This document shows positions 27,052 to 36,145 of a stretch of DNA of 64,000 nucleotides, piece by piece. Made by a program: the position numbers and the translations under genes. The notes beneath the pieces were generated by a model. That model was not told the DNA's origin and did not search any database. It saw only the letters and a list, made by a program, of their open reading frames with translations. How positions within the stretch are numbered: the stretch's first letter is position 1; every line of letters starts with the position of its first letter. The stretch comes from Pseudomonadota bacterium (GTDB lineage Bacteria; Pseudomonadota; Alphaproteobacteria; Sphingomonadales; Sphingomonadaceae), in contig JAJZTH010000006.1 in NCBI GenBank assembly GCA_021849075.1, positions 91,574-155,573 of the forward strand, given 5' to 3'.

Positions 27052-28293
27052 GTGTTTCACGACCTCAACCTCACCACCGATCGCCCGACGTTCGTCACCC
27101 ATCTCGAATGTTCGCTGACGGGAGAGCGTTATGAGGCGGATCGACTGCATGGGCTGTCGGCGGCGGGCAAGCCGCTGCTGGTGCGCTATGATCTGGATGG
27201 CGTGCGGGCCACGCTGACCAAAGAGGCGTTGGCCGCGCGGCCGACGGACCTGTGGCGCTGGCGCGAATTGCTGCCGGTGCGGCAAACCTCCAACATCGTC
27301 AGCCTGGGCGAAAATGCGACGCCGCTCATTCCGCTGCCGCGCACGGCGCAGCGACTGGGCGGCGCGCATCTGCTGGCCAAGGATGAGGGTCGCCTGCCGA
27401 CCGCATCGTTCAAGGCGCGGGGGCTGGTGATGGCGGTGTCCATGGCCAAGGAACTGGGCGTGACCCAGGTGGCGATGCCGACCAACGGCAATGCGGGCGC
27501 GGCGCTGGCCGCCTATGCGGCGGCCGCCGGCATGGAAGCGGTGATCTTCTGCCCGGCCGACACGCCCGAAGTGAATGTGCGCGAAATCGCGGCGCAGGGC
27601 GCGCGGGTCTATCGGGTCAACGGTTATATCGATGATTGCGGCGCGATCGTGGGGCAGGGGGTCAAGGAACGCGGCTGGTTCGATTTTTCGACGCTCAAAG
27701 AACCCTATCGGATCGAGGGCAAGAAGACGATGGGGCTGGAACTGGCCGAACAGCTTGGCTGGGAACTGCCTGACGCGATCTTCTACCCCACCGGCGGTGG
27801 CACTGGCCTGATCGGCATGTGGAAGGCGTTCGACGAACTGGAGAAGATCGGTTTCATTGGCTCCAGGCGGCCCAAGATGTTTGCGGTGCAGGCCGAAGGC
27901 TGCGCGCCGATGGTCCGCGCGTTCGAGCAGGGCGTGGAATTTGCCGAGCGCTGGGAGGACGCGCACACCATCGCCATGGGCATTCGCGTGCCCAAGGCAG
28001 TGGGCGACTTCCTGATCCTGCGCGCTGTTCGCGAAAGCGGCGGCGCGGCGCTGGCCGTGTCGGACGCGGCGATCGCGGCGGCGGTGCGCGTTGTGGCGCG
28101 CGACGACGGACTGCTGCTCTGCCCGGAGGGGGGCGCGACGCTGGCGGCATATCAGCGCGCATTGGACGAGGGGCTGATCGGTCGTGACGAACGGGCGGTG
28201 CTGTTCAATTGCGCCAGCGGCCTCAAATATCCGCTGGAGGATCAGAGCCGGACGCTCGACCGGCATGCGCCGATCGATTTCGCGTCGCTCTGA
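27052..28293 (+). CDS. thrC: Threonine synthase-like PLP enzyme
   Basis: A 413-residue PLP-dependent lyase of the tryptophan-synthase-beta fold. 'RLPTASFKARGLVMAVSMA' holds the Schiff-base Lys, 'PTNGNAGAALAAYAAAAGM' binds the substrate and 'YPTGGGTGLIGMWKAFDEL' binds the cofactor phosphate. An N-terminal zinc-less domain with 'LECSLTGERYEADRLHGLS' is typical of threonine synthases of this class, which convert O-phosphohomoserine to threonine. The GTG start is chosen because the region upstream belongs to the repeat element. A related activity cannot be excluded, since this class is often over-annotated. Confidence 0.85.
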   Translation: MFHDLNLTTDRPTFVTHLECSLTGERYEADRLHGLSAAGKPLLVRYDLDGVRATLTKEALAARPTDLWRWRELLPVRQTSNIVSLGENATPLIPLPRTAQRLGGAHLLAKDEGRLPTASFKARGLVMAVSMAKELGVTQVAMPTNGNAGAALAAYAAAAGMEAVIFCPADTPEVNVREIAAQGARVYRVNGYIDDCGAIVGQGVKERGWFDFSTLKEPYRIEGKKTMGLELAEQLGWELPDAIFYPTGGGTGLIGMWKAFDELEKIGFIGSRRPKMFAVQAEGCAPMVRAFEQGVEFAERWEDAHTIAMGIRVPKAVGDFLILRAVRESGGAALAVSDAAIAAAVRVVARDDGLLLCPEGGATLAAYQRALDEGLIGRDERAVLFNCASGLKYPLEDQSRTLDRHAPIDFASL

Positions 28294-28332
28294 AGAAACC
28301 GGATGGGCGGGCCTGAACCCGCCCGTTCACCC

Positions 28333-30524
28333 TTAGAAACGATAGTCCCAGCCCAGGGTGAAGAGCCGCCCGCGCCCGGCGAAGAAGGCCAGATTGTCGT
28401 TGGGCAGGCGGGTGTCGCTATTATAGTCGATATAGAATTTATCGAACAGATTCTGGACGCTGAGATAGATGCCGCCCATTGATGCCGTGTCGTACCGCAC
28501 ATAGGCGTCGGTGACATTATAGCCGCCGAAATTGTTGCGCCGGTCCGGGTTCGCCTTGCCATGGAAATTGCGCGCCAGATAAAATTGGCTTTGCAACCGG
28601 GCCGAAAAGGGGCCGCTGCTGTAATTTGCGGCGACGTTCAGGCGGTCGGGCGAGATGTTGGTGCCATCCAGATCGGTGTCGACGATGCCGTCGGGATTGG
28701 CGCTGTCGCTGTCATAGCGGCCCTTGATATGGGCATAGCCGGTGGACAGTTTCAGGCCCGGTAGCGGCGTCTGTACGCCCAGATTGATTTCCAGCCCCTC
28801 GATTTCGACCCGCTGACGCTGGACGGTGAAGATGCCGTCCCCCTGGGCGATCAATATCTGTCCCTTGTCGCTGGAAGACCAGAAATAGGTGGCGCTGGCG
28901 TCGATCGGGCCGCGTTTCACCTCCAGTCCGATTTCCCGATTGTTGGACACGATCGGGCTGATGTCGAGATAATCGTCCAGGTCCACGCCCGCGACGCCGA
29001 TCGATCGGGTAACGCGCCCGACATCGGGCATGGTGAAGCCTTCGGCGTAGCTGGCATAGGCGCGGATGCCCTTCAGCGGCTCAAGAATGACGCCGCCGTT
29101 CAGCAGCGCGTCGGAGAATTTGGGCTTGCCGCCATCAACATCGACGCCGCCATAATTGGGCGCGGTGGTGGAGGCGAGGGTGTGGAAATCGGCGATCTTC
29201 ACCTGCACATTTTCCCAGCGCGCGCCGCCTGCCACGCGCAGCAATCCGTCGGCGATCTTGAGGTTCGCCTGCGCGAAGGGGGCGATGGAGCGGAAATCGC
29301 TTGGCGGCACCCAGACGCGATCCGTGACCATCAGCCGCTGTTCGGTCTTGTCGAACAATATGTCGAGGCCGACGGTGGTGGTCAGCGCTTCGAAACCGGG
29401 CAGGGCGCGTTCATAGCTGATCTTGCCGCCAATCTTGCGCGATCGATTTTGCGACTGGTCGAACAAGGTGCCCACAGGTGCGAGGCTGGGGTCCTGGAAA
29501 GTCGCGATCGCGGCGAATTCACCGCCGAAAATGTCGCGGCTGCGGTTGAAGAATAGTTGGGTGACGAGATTGCCGCCGGCCACGTCGCTGTCGGTGTAGG
29601 AGAGGGATGCGCTTTGGGTGCGGTTCGATCCGGGCGTGCCGGGCGCGTCGCCCTTGACGGCGGTTGTCGGCAGGCCGTTGGCGCGACTGCCGGCGAGCGG
29701 CACATAGTCGCCGTCGCCCTTCAGTTCATAGCGGTTGAGGATCAGGTCCAGGCGTCCGGTGTCGCCGACGGCATAGCCCAGCCGGGCGAAGAAATCGGTG
29801 GTCTGCGACGCCTGCGTCTCACCCTGCGTCAGGTTAATGCCGATGCGGCGATTGCGCGCATCGTAAAAAAGGCGCCGCGCTTTTCGTAGGAGGCGCCGAC
29901 GGTGGCGTCGAAATCCCCCGCCTTATACTGGACCAGCCCGGCCGCCTTGCCGCCAAAGCCGTCGCCATCGAAACGGTCGCTGGCCGATCCCTGCACCAGC
30001 ACCCGGCCGCTGATGCCCTCTTCCTTCGGCGCGCCGACCGTCACCTGATTGACGATGCCGCCAGTACCGCCAATGCCCTGCAAGGCGTTGGAGCCGTAAA
30101 TCAGCTCGACACGGTCGATGAAGAAGCCATCGATGGTGAAGCCGTCGCGGCCGCCGTCGCGCAGCGGGGTCGACTGAGGAATGCCGTTGATGGCGTAAAG
30201 CGGCGATCGTCCGCGCAGCGTTTCGCCCGCGCCCGACAATTTGCCGCGCGTTGGCGAAAAGCTGGGCGTCAGGGTGGAAACGGCGTCGGTGACGGAGCCG
30301 GAAATGGCGATTTGCTGATCCAGCGTCTGTTTGTCGATCAGATCGATAGTGAGGGGCAACGCGCTTGGCGGCAGCATGGTGCGGGCGGCGGTTACGACGA
30401 TCGGACCGCTGTCGTCATTCTGCGGGGCTGAATCTGCTTGCTGGGCGATGGCGGGCGAAGCCGTTGCGAGGATGATCGCGCAGAGCGCCGTCGCTGTAGT
30501 GAGATTGCCGTCGAACCGAAACAT
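28333..30524 (-). pseudogene. TonB-dependent receptor, frame broken at a T6 tract
   Basis: A TonB-dependent outer-membrane receptor of about 730 residues split over two frames. Part one (30524 to 29829) starts 'MFRFDGNLTTATALCAII' with a signal peptide, a TonB-box-like 'GPIVVTAAR', and a plug domain ('LRGRSPLYAINGIP', 'FFIDRVELIYGSNALQGIGG'). It then runs into T6 (A6 at 29865-29870 on the plus strand). After it, a frame change gives 'YDARNRRIGINLTQGETQ', which is open without stops through to the barrel end '...RLFTLGWDYRF', the normal C-terminal Phe. Restoring frame needs one more T or two fewer. It is divergent from a PadR regulator and a DUF2218 gene, which suggests siderophore or metal uptake. 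It may be a pseudogene, a phase-variable gene or a sequencing error. Confidence 0.85.
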
Positions 30525-30562
30525 CAAGACCCCCAAATTTAGCTGGCAATCCTGCTATCGAT

Positions 30563-30669
30563 AATCGATCGCAATAACAACCTTCTTTTGCAAGAGGGCG
30601 AGGGAACGGGGATGGCGAATAAGATATATCGCAACTCTTGACGCGACGCGCTTTTAAGATATATCGCAA
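30563..30669. promoter_or_regulatory. Divergent control region with two identical 14-bp repeats and a third related copy
   Basis: AAGATATATCGCAA occurs exactly at 30621-30634 and again at 30656-30669, 35 bases apart. Each contains the palindrome GATATATC. A third related sequence, AATCGATCGCAATA, lies at 30563-30576 next to ATCGATAATCGAT. All three are in the gap between the TonB receptor and the PadR gene. PadR-family repressors such as YqjI/NfeR bind dyads in their own promoter, so these are good operator candidates. Confidence 0.65.
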
Positions 30670-30699
30670 AACATCATGACATATATGAAAGAGCAAATA

Positions 30700-31368
30700 A
30701 TGCGTTTTCCCCATAATTTTCACGGTCGCCATGGCGGCCATCATCGCGATCCCCGCCATGGCCATCATCACGGGCATGGCCGCTTCGCTTTTCCTGATGG
30801 TTTCGGGCGTGGCCGCGGTGGGCCGTTCGGCGGCGATCCCTTTGGTGACGATGGCCTGCGCGGTGGCGGCGGGCATGGAGGCCGGGGCGGGCGCGGCGGC
30901 GGTGGCCGCCGGCGGCTGTTCGACAATGATGCGCTGCGGCTGATCCTGCTCAAGCTGATCGCGGACGAACCGCGCCATGGCTATGAACTGATCCGCGCGA
31001 TCGAGGCGCTGTCGGGCGAAGCCTATGCGCCCAGCCCGGGCGTCGTTTATCCGACGCTGACCCTGTTGTCGGAAATGGACCTGATTGCCGAACAGCCGGG
31101 CGATGGCAGCCGCAAGCGCTTCGCCATCACGGATGCCGGCAAGGCCCAGATCGAAGAGCGTCGGGAGGCGCTGGACATGGCGCTGGAGCGGCTATCTCAT
31201 CTGGCGCGCAAGGCCGAGCGGGTCGATGGCGGGCCAGTGCGTCGCGCAATGCACAATCTGCGCTTCGCCATCCAGCAACGCCTTGAAAAGGAAGGGGCCG
31301 ATAACCAGACCATGTTCGACGTCGCCGCCCTGATCGACGAAGCCGTCAACAAGATCGAAAGGCTGTAA
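30700..31368 (+). CDS. PadR-family regulator with His/Gly-rich N-terminus
   Basis: A 222-residue regulator. Its first about 70 residues are a flexible His/Gly/Arg-rich tail ('GRHGGHHRDPRHGHHHGHGR', then glycine-rich), followed by a PadR winged helix ('LRLILLKLIADEPRHGYELI', 'GVVYPTLTLLSEMDLI', 'RKRFAITDAGKAQIEERREA') and a C-terminal dimer helix. This layout matches E. coli YqjI/NfeR, which senses nickel/iron through its His-rich tail and represses a ferric-siderophore reductase gene. The ATG at 30700 has an ideally placed AAAGAG; ATG codons at 30676 and 30685 lie upstream without one. It is divergent from the TonB receptor and abuts the DUF2218 gene. Confidence 0.85.
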   Translation: MRFPHNFHGRHGGHHRDPRHGHHHGHGRFAFPDGFGRGRGGPFGGDPFGDDGLRGGGGHGGRGGRGGGGRRRLFDNDALRLILLKLIADEPRHGYELIRAIEALSGEAYAPSPGVVYPTLTLLSEMDLIAEQPGDGSRKRFAITDAGKAQIEERREALDMALERLSHLARKAERVDGGPVRRAMHNLRFAIQQRLEKEGADNQTMFDVAALIDEAVNKIERL

Positions 31369-31369
31369 T

Positions 31370-31648
31370 ATGACCCTGACCGCAACCGTGCCGACCACCA
31401 GCGGGAGCCGCTATCTTCAGCAGCTCTGCAAGCATTGGAGCCACAAGTTCGAAACGGATTTCACCCCAGAACAGGGCGTCATCGCTTTTCCCATGGGGCC
31501 GATCCGCATGGCGGCGACGCCGGAGGCTCTGCTGGTGACGCTGGAGCCGGACGAAGGGGCCGACATCGAGCGGTTCAAGCAGGTGGTCGCCGAGCATCTC
31601 GACCGTTTCGCCTTCCGCGAGGCGCCGCTGCCCTTCGACTGGAAGTGA
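31370..31648 (+). CDS. DUF2218 protein
   Basis: A 92-residue protein of the DUF2218 family, with 'YLQQLCKHWSHKFETDF' and 'CIAFP'-like 'GVIAFPMGPIRMAATPEAL' followed by 'VVAEHLDRFAFREAPLPFDW'. Such proteins are often found beside or fused to siderophore-interacting reductases, which fits the TonB receptor and YqjI-like regulator here. It starts one base after the PadR stop codon, so the two are surely one operon. No reductase gene is present. Confidence 0.88.
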   Translation: MTLTATVPTTSGSRYLQQLCKHWSHKFETDFTPEQGVIAFPMGPIRMAATPEALLVTLEPDEGADIERFKQVVAEHLDRFAFREAPLPFDWK

Positions 31649-31655
31649 TGCTCTT

Positions 31656-31696
31656 CACCCCATCTCCGTTCGCGCGAAGTGAACGGAGATGGGGTG
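31656..31696. terminator. Bidirectional hairpin between convergent genes
   Basis: A perfect 16-base stem: CACCCCATCTCCGTTC at 31656-31671 pairs with its complement at 31681-31696, with a nine-base loop. It lies between the ends of the DUF2218 gene and the opposing M14 peptidase gene, where it can end both transcripts. Confidence 0.65.
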
Positions 31697-31703
31697 ATTT
31701 GCC

Positions 31704-32834
31704 TCAAATATCCTCGATCATTTCCGCCAGCACGGCCAGGCAATCCTTGGCCAGCTGGATCGACCGGGCCGGCGACCAGCCATAATCGGCGTCGGGCAGG
31801 TCATCATTGTCCTTGAACGGCATTTCCAGCGTCATTGCGACCGCACCAAAGCGTTCGGCGACCTGATTGGTCGACATGGACAGGTTCGCCTTGCCGGCCG
31901 CCGCGACGGGATAGCCCAGCCGCGTCTGGAAATCGGGCGTGCGCGCCGCCAGCGTGTCGCGATAGCGGTGATACAGATCGCTCTGCTTCGCGGTGATCGA
32001 CGGGATGCCGTCAAATCCGGCGATGAAGACGGCCGGGATCGCCTCGTCGCCATGCACGTCCATCGCGAAATCGACGCCGGTGGCGTCCATCGCATTGCGC
32101 ACCATCAGCACTTCGGGGCTTTTGTCCGCCGTTGGCTCATGCCATTCGCGGTTCAGGTTCACGCCCACCGCATTGGTGCGCAGATGGCCGCGCCGGCTGC
32201 CATCCGGGTTCATGTTGGGAACGAGGTGGATCGTCGCCTTTTGCCGCAGGAGCCGGGCGACCGGATCCTGTTCGTCGCACAGCCGCTCCAGCGCGCCTTC
32301 CATCCACCATTCGGCCATCGATTCGCCCGGATGCTGGCGGGCGTACAGCCACACCTGCTTGGGGCCTTCGCCCAGGGTCAGCAGGTCCATCGGCTGGCCG
32401 TCCAGCGTCAGCCCCAGTTCGCGATGGGCAACGCCCGGCTGGCTCGCGGCCCAGGCGATCAGGTCATGATGGCGCTCCATCGAATAGGGCGCGAAATAGG
32501 CGATCCACACCGCATTGCTGTCGGGCGTCAGGCGGATGGTCAGCGTGCCATTGTCATAGCTGGTGTCGGCCAGATACCAGTTCTCGCGGTCTTCGCTGAC
32601 CCGCGCGCTATAGCCCGGCCAGCCGTCAGGATAGGCCGACGCGCCGCCATTGACGATCGCCAGCTCCACCTCGCGCCCGGCCGCATTGGCCAGGCGGAAA
32701 TGGAACCACTGATAAAAGTCGCTCTGATGATCCGTCACGATCTCCAGCTCGGCGCGGACGCCGGCGGGAGTGTCGGTGATGGAAAGGGGGCGAATGTTGC
32801 CGCTGTCGAAGCCGCTGGAAATGCTGATGGTCAT
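31704..32834 (-). CDS. M14-family zinc carboxypeptidase (cytosolic carboxypeptidase-like)
   Basis: A 376-residue M14 metallopeptidase. An N-terminal beta domain (about 1-120, '[19 protein letters not shown]') precedes the catalytic domain, an arrangement typical of cytosolic carboxypeptidase-like (M14D) proteins. Zinc ligands are in '[13 protein letters not shown]' (HxxE) and the later His of 'DVHGDEAIP'; '[20 protein letters not shown]' and 'LNREWHEP' bind the substrate; the catalytic Glu is in '[11 protein letters not shown]'. There is no signal peptide. Bacterial substrates are poorly known. The start overlaps the stop of the upstream lipoprotein gene by four bases. Confidence 0.92.
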   Translation of the reverse strand: MTISISSGFDSGNIRPLSITDTPAGVRAELEIVTDHQSDFYQWFHFRLANAAGREVELAIVNGGASAYPDGWPGYSARVSEDRENWYLADTSYDNGTLTIRLTPDSNAVWIAYFAPYSMERHHDLIAWAASQPGVAHRELGLTLDGQPMDLLTLGEGPKQVWLYARQHPGESMAEWWMEGALERLCDEQDPVARLLRQKATIHLVPNMNPDGSRRGHLRTNAVGVNLNREWHEPTADKSPEVLMVRNAMDATGVDFAMDVHGDEAIPAVFIAGFDGIPSITAKQSDLYHRYRDTLAARTPDFQTRLGYPVAAAGKANLSMSTNQVAERFGAVAMTLEMPFKDNDDLPDADYGWSPARSIQLAKDCLAVLAEMIEDI

Positions 32835-33448
32835 TTGACCGTTATAGTGCGCCCCGATTCACCCGGATAGCCCCCGATGAGGGCGGTTGCGAGTTTCTGC
32901 GCGGCCAGACCCGGCTGCGCGGCGGGCGTGCCCTGACGCGCCTCGGTGGTGGCGCGGCCTTCCCACACGGCGGTCGAATCGGCGCGGCGGCGCAACTGGA
33001 TATGCAGTTCGGTGGTCACGATATCCTTGGGCTTGCCCGACAGGTTGATGCCCACGCCGACGCCCAGGCCGCCAAAGGTGCCGCCGCGACGGCCGCCGCC
33101 ACTGCCCAGGCCGCCGCCCACCGCGACGCTGACAGGTTTGTCGCTGCTGCGGTCGACGCCCGACGGACGGAAGCTGCGGCTAAAACTGACCAGCGCGACA
33201 TAGTCGCTCGTCGCGTCCGTTTGCGTCGGGGTGAAGCCGACCTGCTGAAACTCCTGCGACACCGCCGTCGCATAGGTGCGGAATTCCAGGCTGACGTCAG
33301 GATTGCCGGGCATTTCCTCAACCGCGATGCTGCCCGATCGCGCCGGATTGTCGACATGAAAGCGCGTGACTTCTACCCGCGGGGCCGCAGTTGCGCAGGC
33401 GGCAAGGGGAAGGGACAGGGCGGCGAGAAGGATCAGGCGCTTCGACAT
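32831..33448 (-). CDS. DUF4136-type lipoprotein
   Basis: A 205-residue lipoprotein starting '[20 protein letters not shown]' with lipobox LAAC. The mature region contains '[19 protein letters not shown]' and '[14 protein letters not shown]', then a Gly-rich segment and '[19 protein letters not shown]', as in DUF4136 proteins, which are anchored in the envelope and of unknown role. It overlaps the M14 peptidase gene by four bases (ATGA), so they are co-expressed. The start was chosen over one 12 codons upstream because it gives a proper signal peptide. Confidence 0.85.
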   Translation of the reverse strand: MSKRLILLAALSLPLAACATAAPRVEVTRFHVDNPARSGSIAVEEMPGNPDVSLEFRTYATAVSQEFQQVGFTPTQTDATSDYVALVSFSRSFRPSGVDRSSDKPVSVAVGGGLGSGGGRRGGTFGGLGVGVGINLSGKPKDIVTTELHIQLRRRADSTAVWEGRATTEARQGTPAAQPGLAAQKLATALIGGYPGESGRTITVK

Positions 33449-33664
33449 GGGGAGACTCCAAGGGGCATTCAGGCCAACGGACATTCACGCAATACACGGC
33501 GCGAGGGCTGTAATTCCTCCCAACGCCTGTAGCCATCCTCTTGCTGCATAAAGGATGAACGGAGTGCAAAAGAGAGTCGAGCGCCCTTGACTTTGCCCCG
33601 TTCGACCCATAGGGGCTGCGCTTCGATTTTCGACCACATTCAGATTCATCAAAGGCCGATAGCC

Positions 33665-33790
33665 ATGAAGATCCGCAACTCGCTCAAGTCGCTCAAGGGA
33701 CGCCACCGGGACAACCGCGTGATCCGTCGTCGCGGCCGTACCTACGTCATCAACAAGACCAACCGCCGCTTCAAGGCCCGCCAGGGCTAA
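33665..33790 (+). CDS. rpmJ: 50S ribosomal protein L36 (cysteine-free type)
   Basis: A 41-residue protein, '[20 protein letters not shown]' to '...[10 protein letters not shown]', which is alphaproteobacterial L36. The four zinc-binding residues of the Cys+ form are missing, so it is the zinc-independent (C-minus) type. It is a lone gene followed by a strong intrinsic terminator, as is usual for this copy outside the spc operon. Confidence 0.97.
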   Translation: MKIRNSLKSLKGRHRDNRVIRRRGRTYVINKTNRRFKARQG

Positions 33791-33833
33791 AAGCAGGCGC
33801 TGCTCCTTCGGGGGCAGGTCTTGATAATGCGCA

Positions 33834-33862
33834 AAGCGCCCGGTCGATGATCGGGCGCTTTT
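33834..33862 (+). terminator. rpmJ: Intrinsic terminator of rpmJ
   Basis: AAGCGCCCG (33834-33842) pairs with CGGGCGCTT (33852-33860), with a nine-base loop and T's following. This is a classic Rho-independent terminator about 45 bases after the rpmJ stop. Confidence 0.85.
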
Positions 33863-33901
33863 CTGCGTTGGTTCGATGCGGCTTGGCGAATCGCGACTTT
33901 T

Positions 33902-33970
33902 CGTCATTGCGAGCGGAGCGAAACAATCCATTGGCGCACCATGGATTGTTTCGCTCCGCTCGCAATGACG
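33902..33970. repeat. Perfect 30-bp inverted repeat (MITE/REP-like)
   Basis: Two arms of 30 bases (33902-33931 and 33941-33970) are exact inverse complements, with a nine-base loop. The outer ends read CGTCATTGCGAGCGGAGCG. The element lies in the gap between rpmJ and the 3' end of pyk. A short relative with the same ends lies at 18610-18639. Such elements are common between genes in this group of bacteria; I see no transposase or clear target-site duplication. Confidence 0.85.
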
Positions 33971-33978
33971 GGCTGATA

Positions 33979-35436
33979 TCAACCCTCGTCGCGGCCCTTC
34001 AACTCGTCGCCGCGAATCGCCGCGACGTGCAGCACATTGGTCGACCCCGGCGTGCCGAAGGGAACACCGGCCAGCACGATGATCTTGCCGCCCTTTTCGG
34101 CCATGCCGTGGCGCAGCGCCATGCGGCGCGCCTTGCCGATCATCTCCTCGAACGTGCCGATATCCTTGGTGCGGATCGCATGCACGCCCCAGGTCAGGCC
34201 CAGCTTGCGCGCGGTGTCGGCGCGCGGCGTCAGCGCCAGGATCGGCGCGGACGGGCGTTCGCGCGCCACGCGGCGCACCGTGCTGCCCGAAGAGGTGAAG
34301 CAGGTGATGGCGCTGGCTCCCACCACCGGCACGATGCCGCCCGTCGCCTCGGCCAGCGCGTCGGCGGTGGTCGGGTCGGGCAGCGTTTCGGTATAATGAA
34401 GCCGGCCATAATAGCCCGGATCGCGCTCGACACTGTGGGCAATGCTGTCCATCATCGACACCGCCTCGACCGGCCAGTCGCCCGCCGCCGTTTCGGCCGA
34501 CAGCATGATCGCGTCGGCCCCGTCATAGACCGCCGTCGCCACGTCCGACACTTCGGCGCGGGTGGGGGAGGGGGACTTGATCATCGATTCGAGCATCTGG
34601 GTAGCGACCACCACCGGCCGGCCCATGCGCCGCGCCGTGGCGACGATCTGCTTCTGAAGCGGCGGCACCGCCTGCGGCGGCAGTTCCACGCCCAGATCGC
34701 CGCGCGCCACCATCACGCCGTCGGCCAGTTCGATGATTTCCTCCAGCCGCTGCACGGCCGATGGCTTCTCGATCTTGGCCATCAGCGCGCCGTAACCGCC
34801 CATCAGCTTGCGCGCTTCGGCCAGATCCTCTGGCCGCTGCACGAAGCTCAGGGCAATCCAGTCGCATCCCTGCTGCATCGCAAAGCTCAGGTCGCGGCGA
34901 TCCTTGTCGGTCAGCGCCGGCACCGGCACGACGACGTCAGGCACATTCACGCCCTTGCGGTTGGACAGGGTGCCGCCAACCTCGACAATGGTGTCGATGC
35001 GATCGCCAGTAATGGCCTTCACCCGCAGCACCAGCTTGCCATCGTCCAGCAGCAGCCGGGTTTCGGGCACCAGCGCGGCATAGATTTCGGGATGGGGCAG
35101 GTTCACCCGGCGCGCGTCGCCCGGCGTTTCATCCCGGTCCAGAATGAAGGGCGCGCCCGTCTCCAATATGGCGAGGCCCTTTTCGAACGTGCCGACGCGC
35201 AGTTTGGGGCCTTGCAGGTCGCCCAAAATCGTCGTGGGGCGGCTGAATTCCTTTTCCAGCGTGCGGATGGTGGCGATGCGGGCGGCATGATCTTCATGCG
35301 ACCCATGGCTCATGTTGATGCGGAAGGCGTCGGCCCCGGCGACAAACAGCGCCCGGATCATCTCGGGCGTATCGCTCGCAGGGCCAAGGGTCGCAAGGAT
35401 GCGGACCTTGCGCGAGCGGGGCGGTAACTTCGTCAT
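33979..35436 (-). CDS. pyk: Pyruvate kinase
   Basis: Converts phosphoenolpyruvate and ADP to pyruvate and ATP in glycolysis. The 485-residue protein starts 'MTKLPPRSRKVRILATLGPA' and has 'AFRINMSHGSHEDH', 'ILGDLQGPKLRVGTF', the catalytic Lys/Glu motif 'LMAKIEKPSAVQRLEEI' and 'MVARGDLGVELPPQAVPPLQ' with 'ATQMLESMIKSPSPTRAEV'. Full length and intact. It is a single gene in this window; its 3' end abuts the inverted repeat. Confidence 0.97.
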   Translation of the reverse strand: MTKLPPRSRKVRILATLGPASDTPEMIRALFVAGADAFRINMSHGSHEDHAARIATIRTLEKEFSRPTTILGDLQGPKLRVGTFEKGLAILETGAPFILDRDETPGDARRVNLPHPEIYAALVPETRLLLDDGKLVLRVKAITGDRIDTIVEVGGTLSNRKGVNVPDVVVPVPALTDKDRRDLSFAMQQGCDWIALSFVQRPEDLAEARKLMGGYGALMAKIEKPSAVQRLEEIIELADGVMVARGDLGVELPPQAVPPLQKQIVATARRMGRPVVVATQMLESMIKSPSPTRAEVSDVATAVYDGADAIMLSAETAAGDWPVEAVSMMDSIAHSVERDPGYYGRLHYTETLPDPTTADALAEATGGIVPVVGASAITCFTSSGSTVRRVARERPSAPILALTPRADTARKLGLTWGVHAIRTKDIGTFEEMIGKARRMALRHGMAEKGGKIIVLAGVPFGTPGSTNVLHVAAIRGDELKGRDEG

Positions 35437-35551
35437 GTCTTCTCCTGACCGTCTGATCGCTGCTGACCTTGCCCAATGGCCTTGCCAGTGCGTCGTTATG
35501 GGTTATCCGTGCTGCACGACAGGATGATGTAGATCAGCGAAAGGATCGCCG

Positions 35552-35851
35552 ATGACCGACAACATACTCACGGATGCGGTTGCTGCAACCGCCTTCCGTC
35601 GCCTCGTGGTGCATTTGCAGCACCGGACCGACGTTCAGAATATCGATCTGATGGGCAGTGCGGGCTTTTGCCGCAATTGCCTGGCCGACTGGATCGCGCA
35701 AGCAGACGGCAATCTGACGAAGGATGAGGCGCGCGAAATCATCCACGGCATGCCCTTTGCTGACTGGAAAGCGCAGCATCAGGGCGAAGCCACGCCTCAG
35801 CAGATCGCAAAGATGCAGGAGAGTGTGGCGAAGAACGCCGACACCCATTAG
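35552..35851 (+). CDS. DUF1244 protein
   Basis: A 99-residue protein of the DUF1244 family with the typical 'AFRRLVVHLQHRTDVQNIDL', 'GFCRNCLADWI' (two cysteines) and 'EIIHGMPFADWKAQHQ'. Family members are small, widespread in proteobacteria and of unknown function. It starts about 115 bases from the divergent pyk gene and precedes gapR by 42 bases. Confidence 0.92.
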   Translation: MTDNILTDAVAATAFRRLVVHLQHRTDVQNIDLMGSAGFCRNCLADWIAQADGNLTKDEAREIIHGMPFADWKAQHQGEATPQQIAKMQESVAKNADTH

Positions 35852-35893
35852 AGGCGTGCGCCAACCTGATTCACACTGACATGGAGTTATGAC

Positions 35894-36136
35894 ATGAGCG
35901 AGGGCAACGTCGCCGCCGACCAGCTACGCCTCTTCATCGAGCGCATCGAGCGTCTGGAAGAAGAGAAAAAGGGCATCGGCGACGATATCAAGGACGTTTA
36001 TCTGGAAGCCAAGGCCACCGGCTATGACGGTAAGATCATGCGACAGATTATCCGTTTGCGGAAAATGCAGCCGCACGATCGGCAGGAAATGGAAGCGATC
36101 CTTCAGACTTACCTGTCCGCCTTAGGTATGGAATAA
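35894..36136 (+). CDS. gapR: GapR (DUF2312), nucleoid-associated protein
   Basis: An 80-residue protein of the DUF2312 family. '[20 protein letters not shown]', '[15 protein letters not shown]' and '[13 protein letters not shown]' match GapR of Caulobacter, which clamps overtwisted DNA and helps replication by topoisomerases. The N-terminal part forms the coiled-coil dimer and the basic C-terminal part contacts DNA. It is 42 bases after the DUF1244 gene, so the two may be co-transcribed. Confidence 0.9.
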   Translation: MSEGNVAADQLRLFIERIERLEEEKKGIGDDIKDVYLEAKATGYDGKIMRQIIRLRKMQPHDRQEMEAILQTYLSALGME

Positions 36137-36145
36137 GGACGAGCA

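Noticed and set aside
33902..33970. CRISPR-like or insertion-sequence end
   Set aside because: A single inverted repeat with no spacers, no transposase and no visible target-site duplication.
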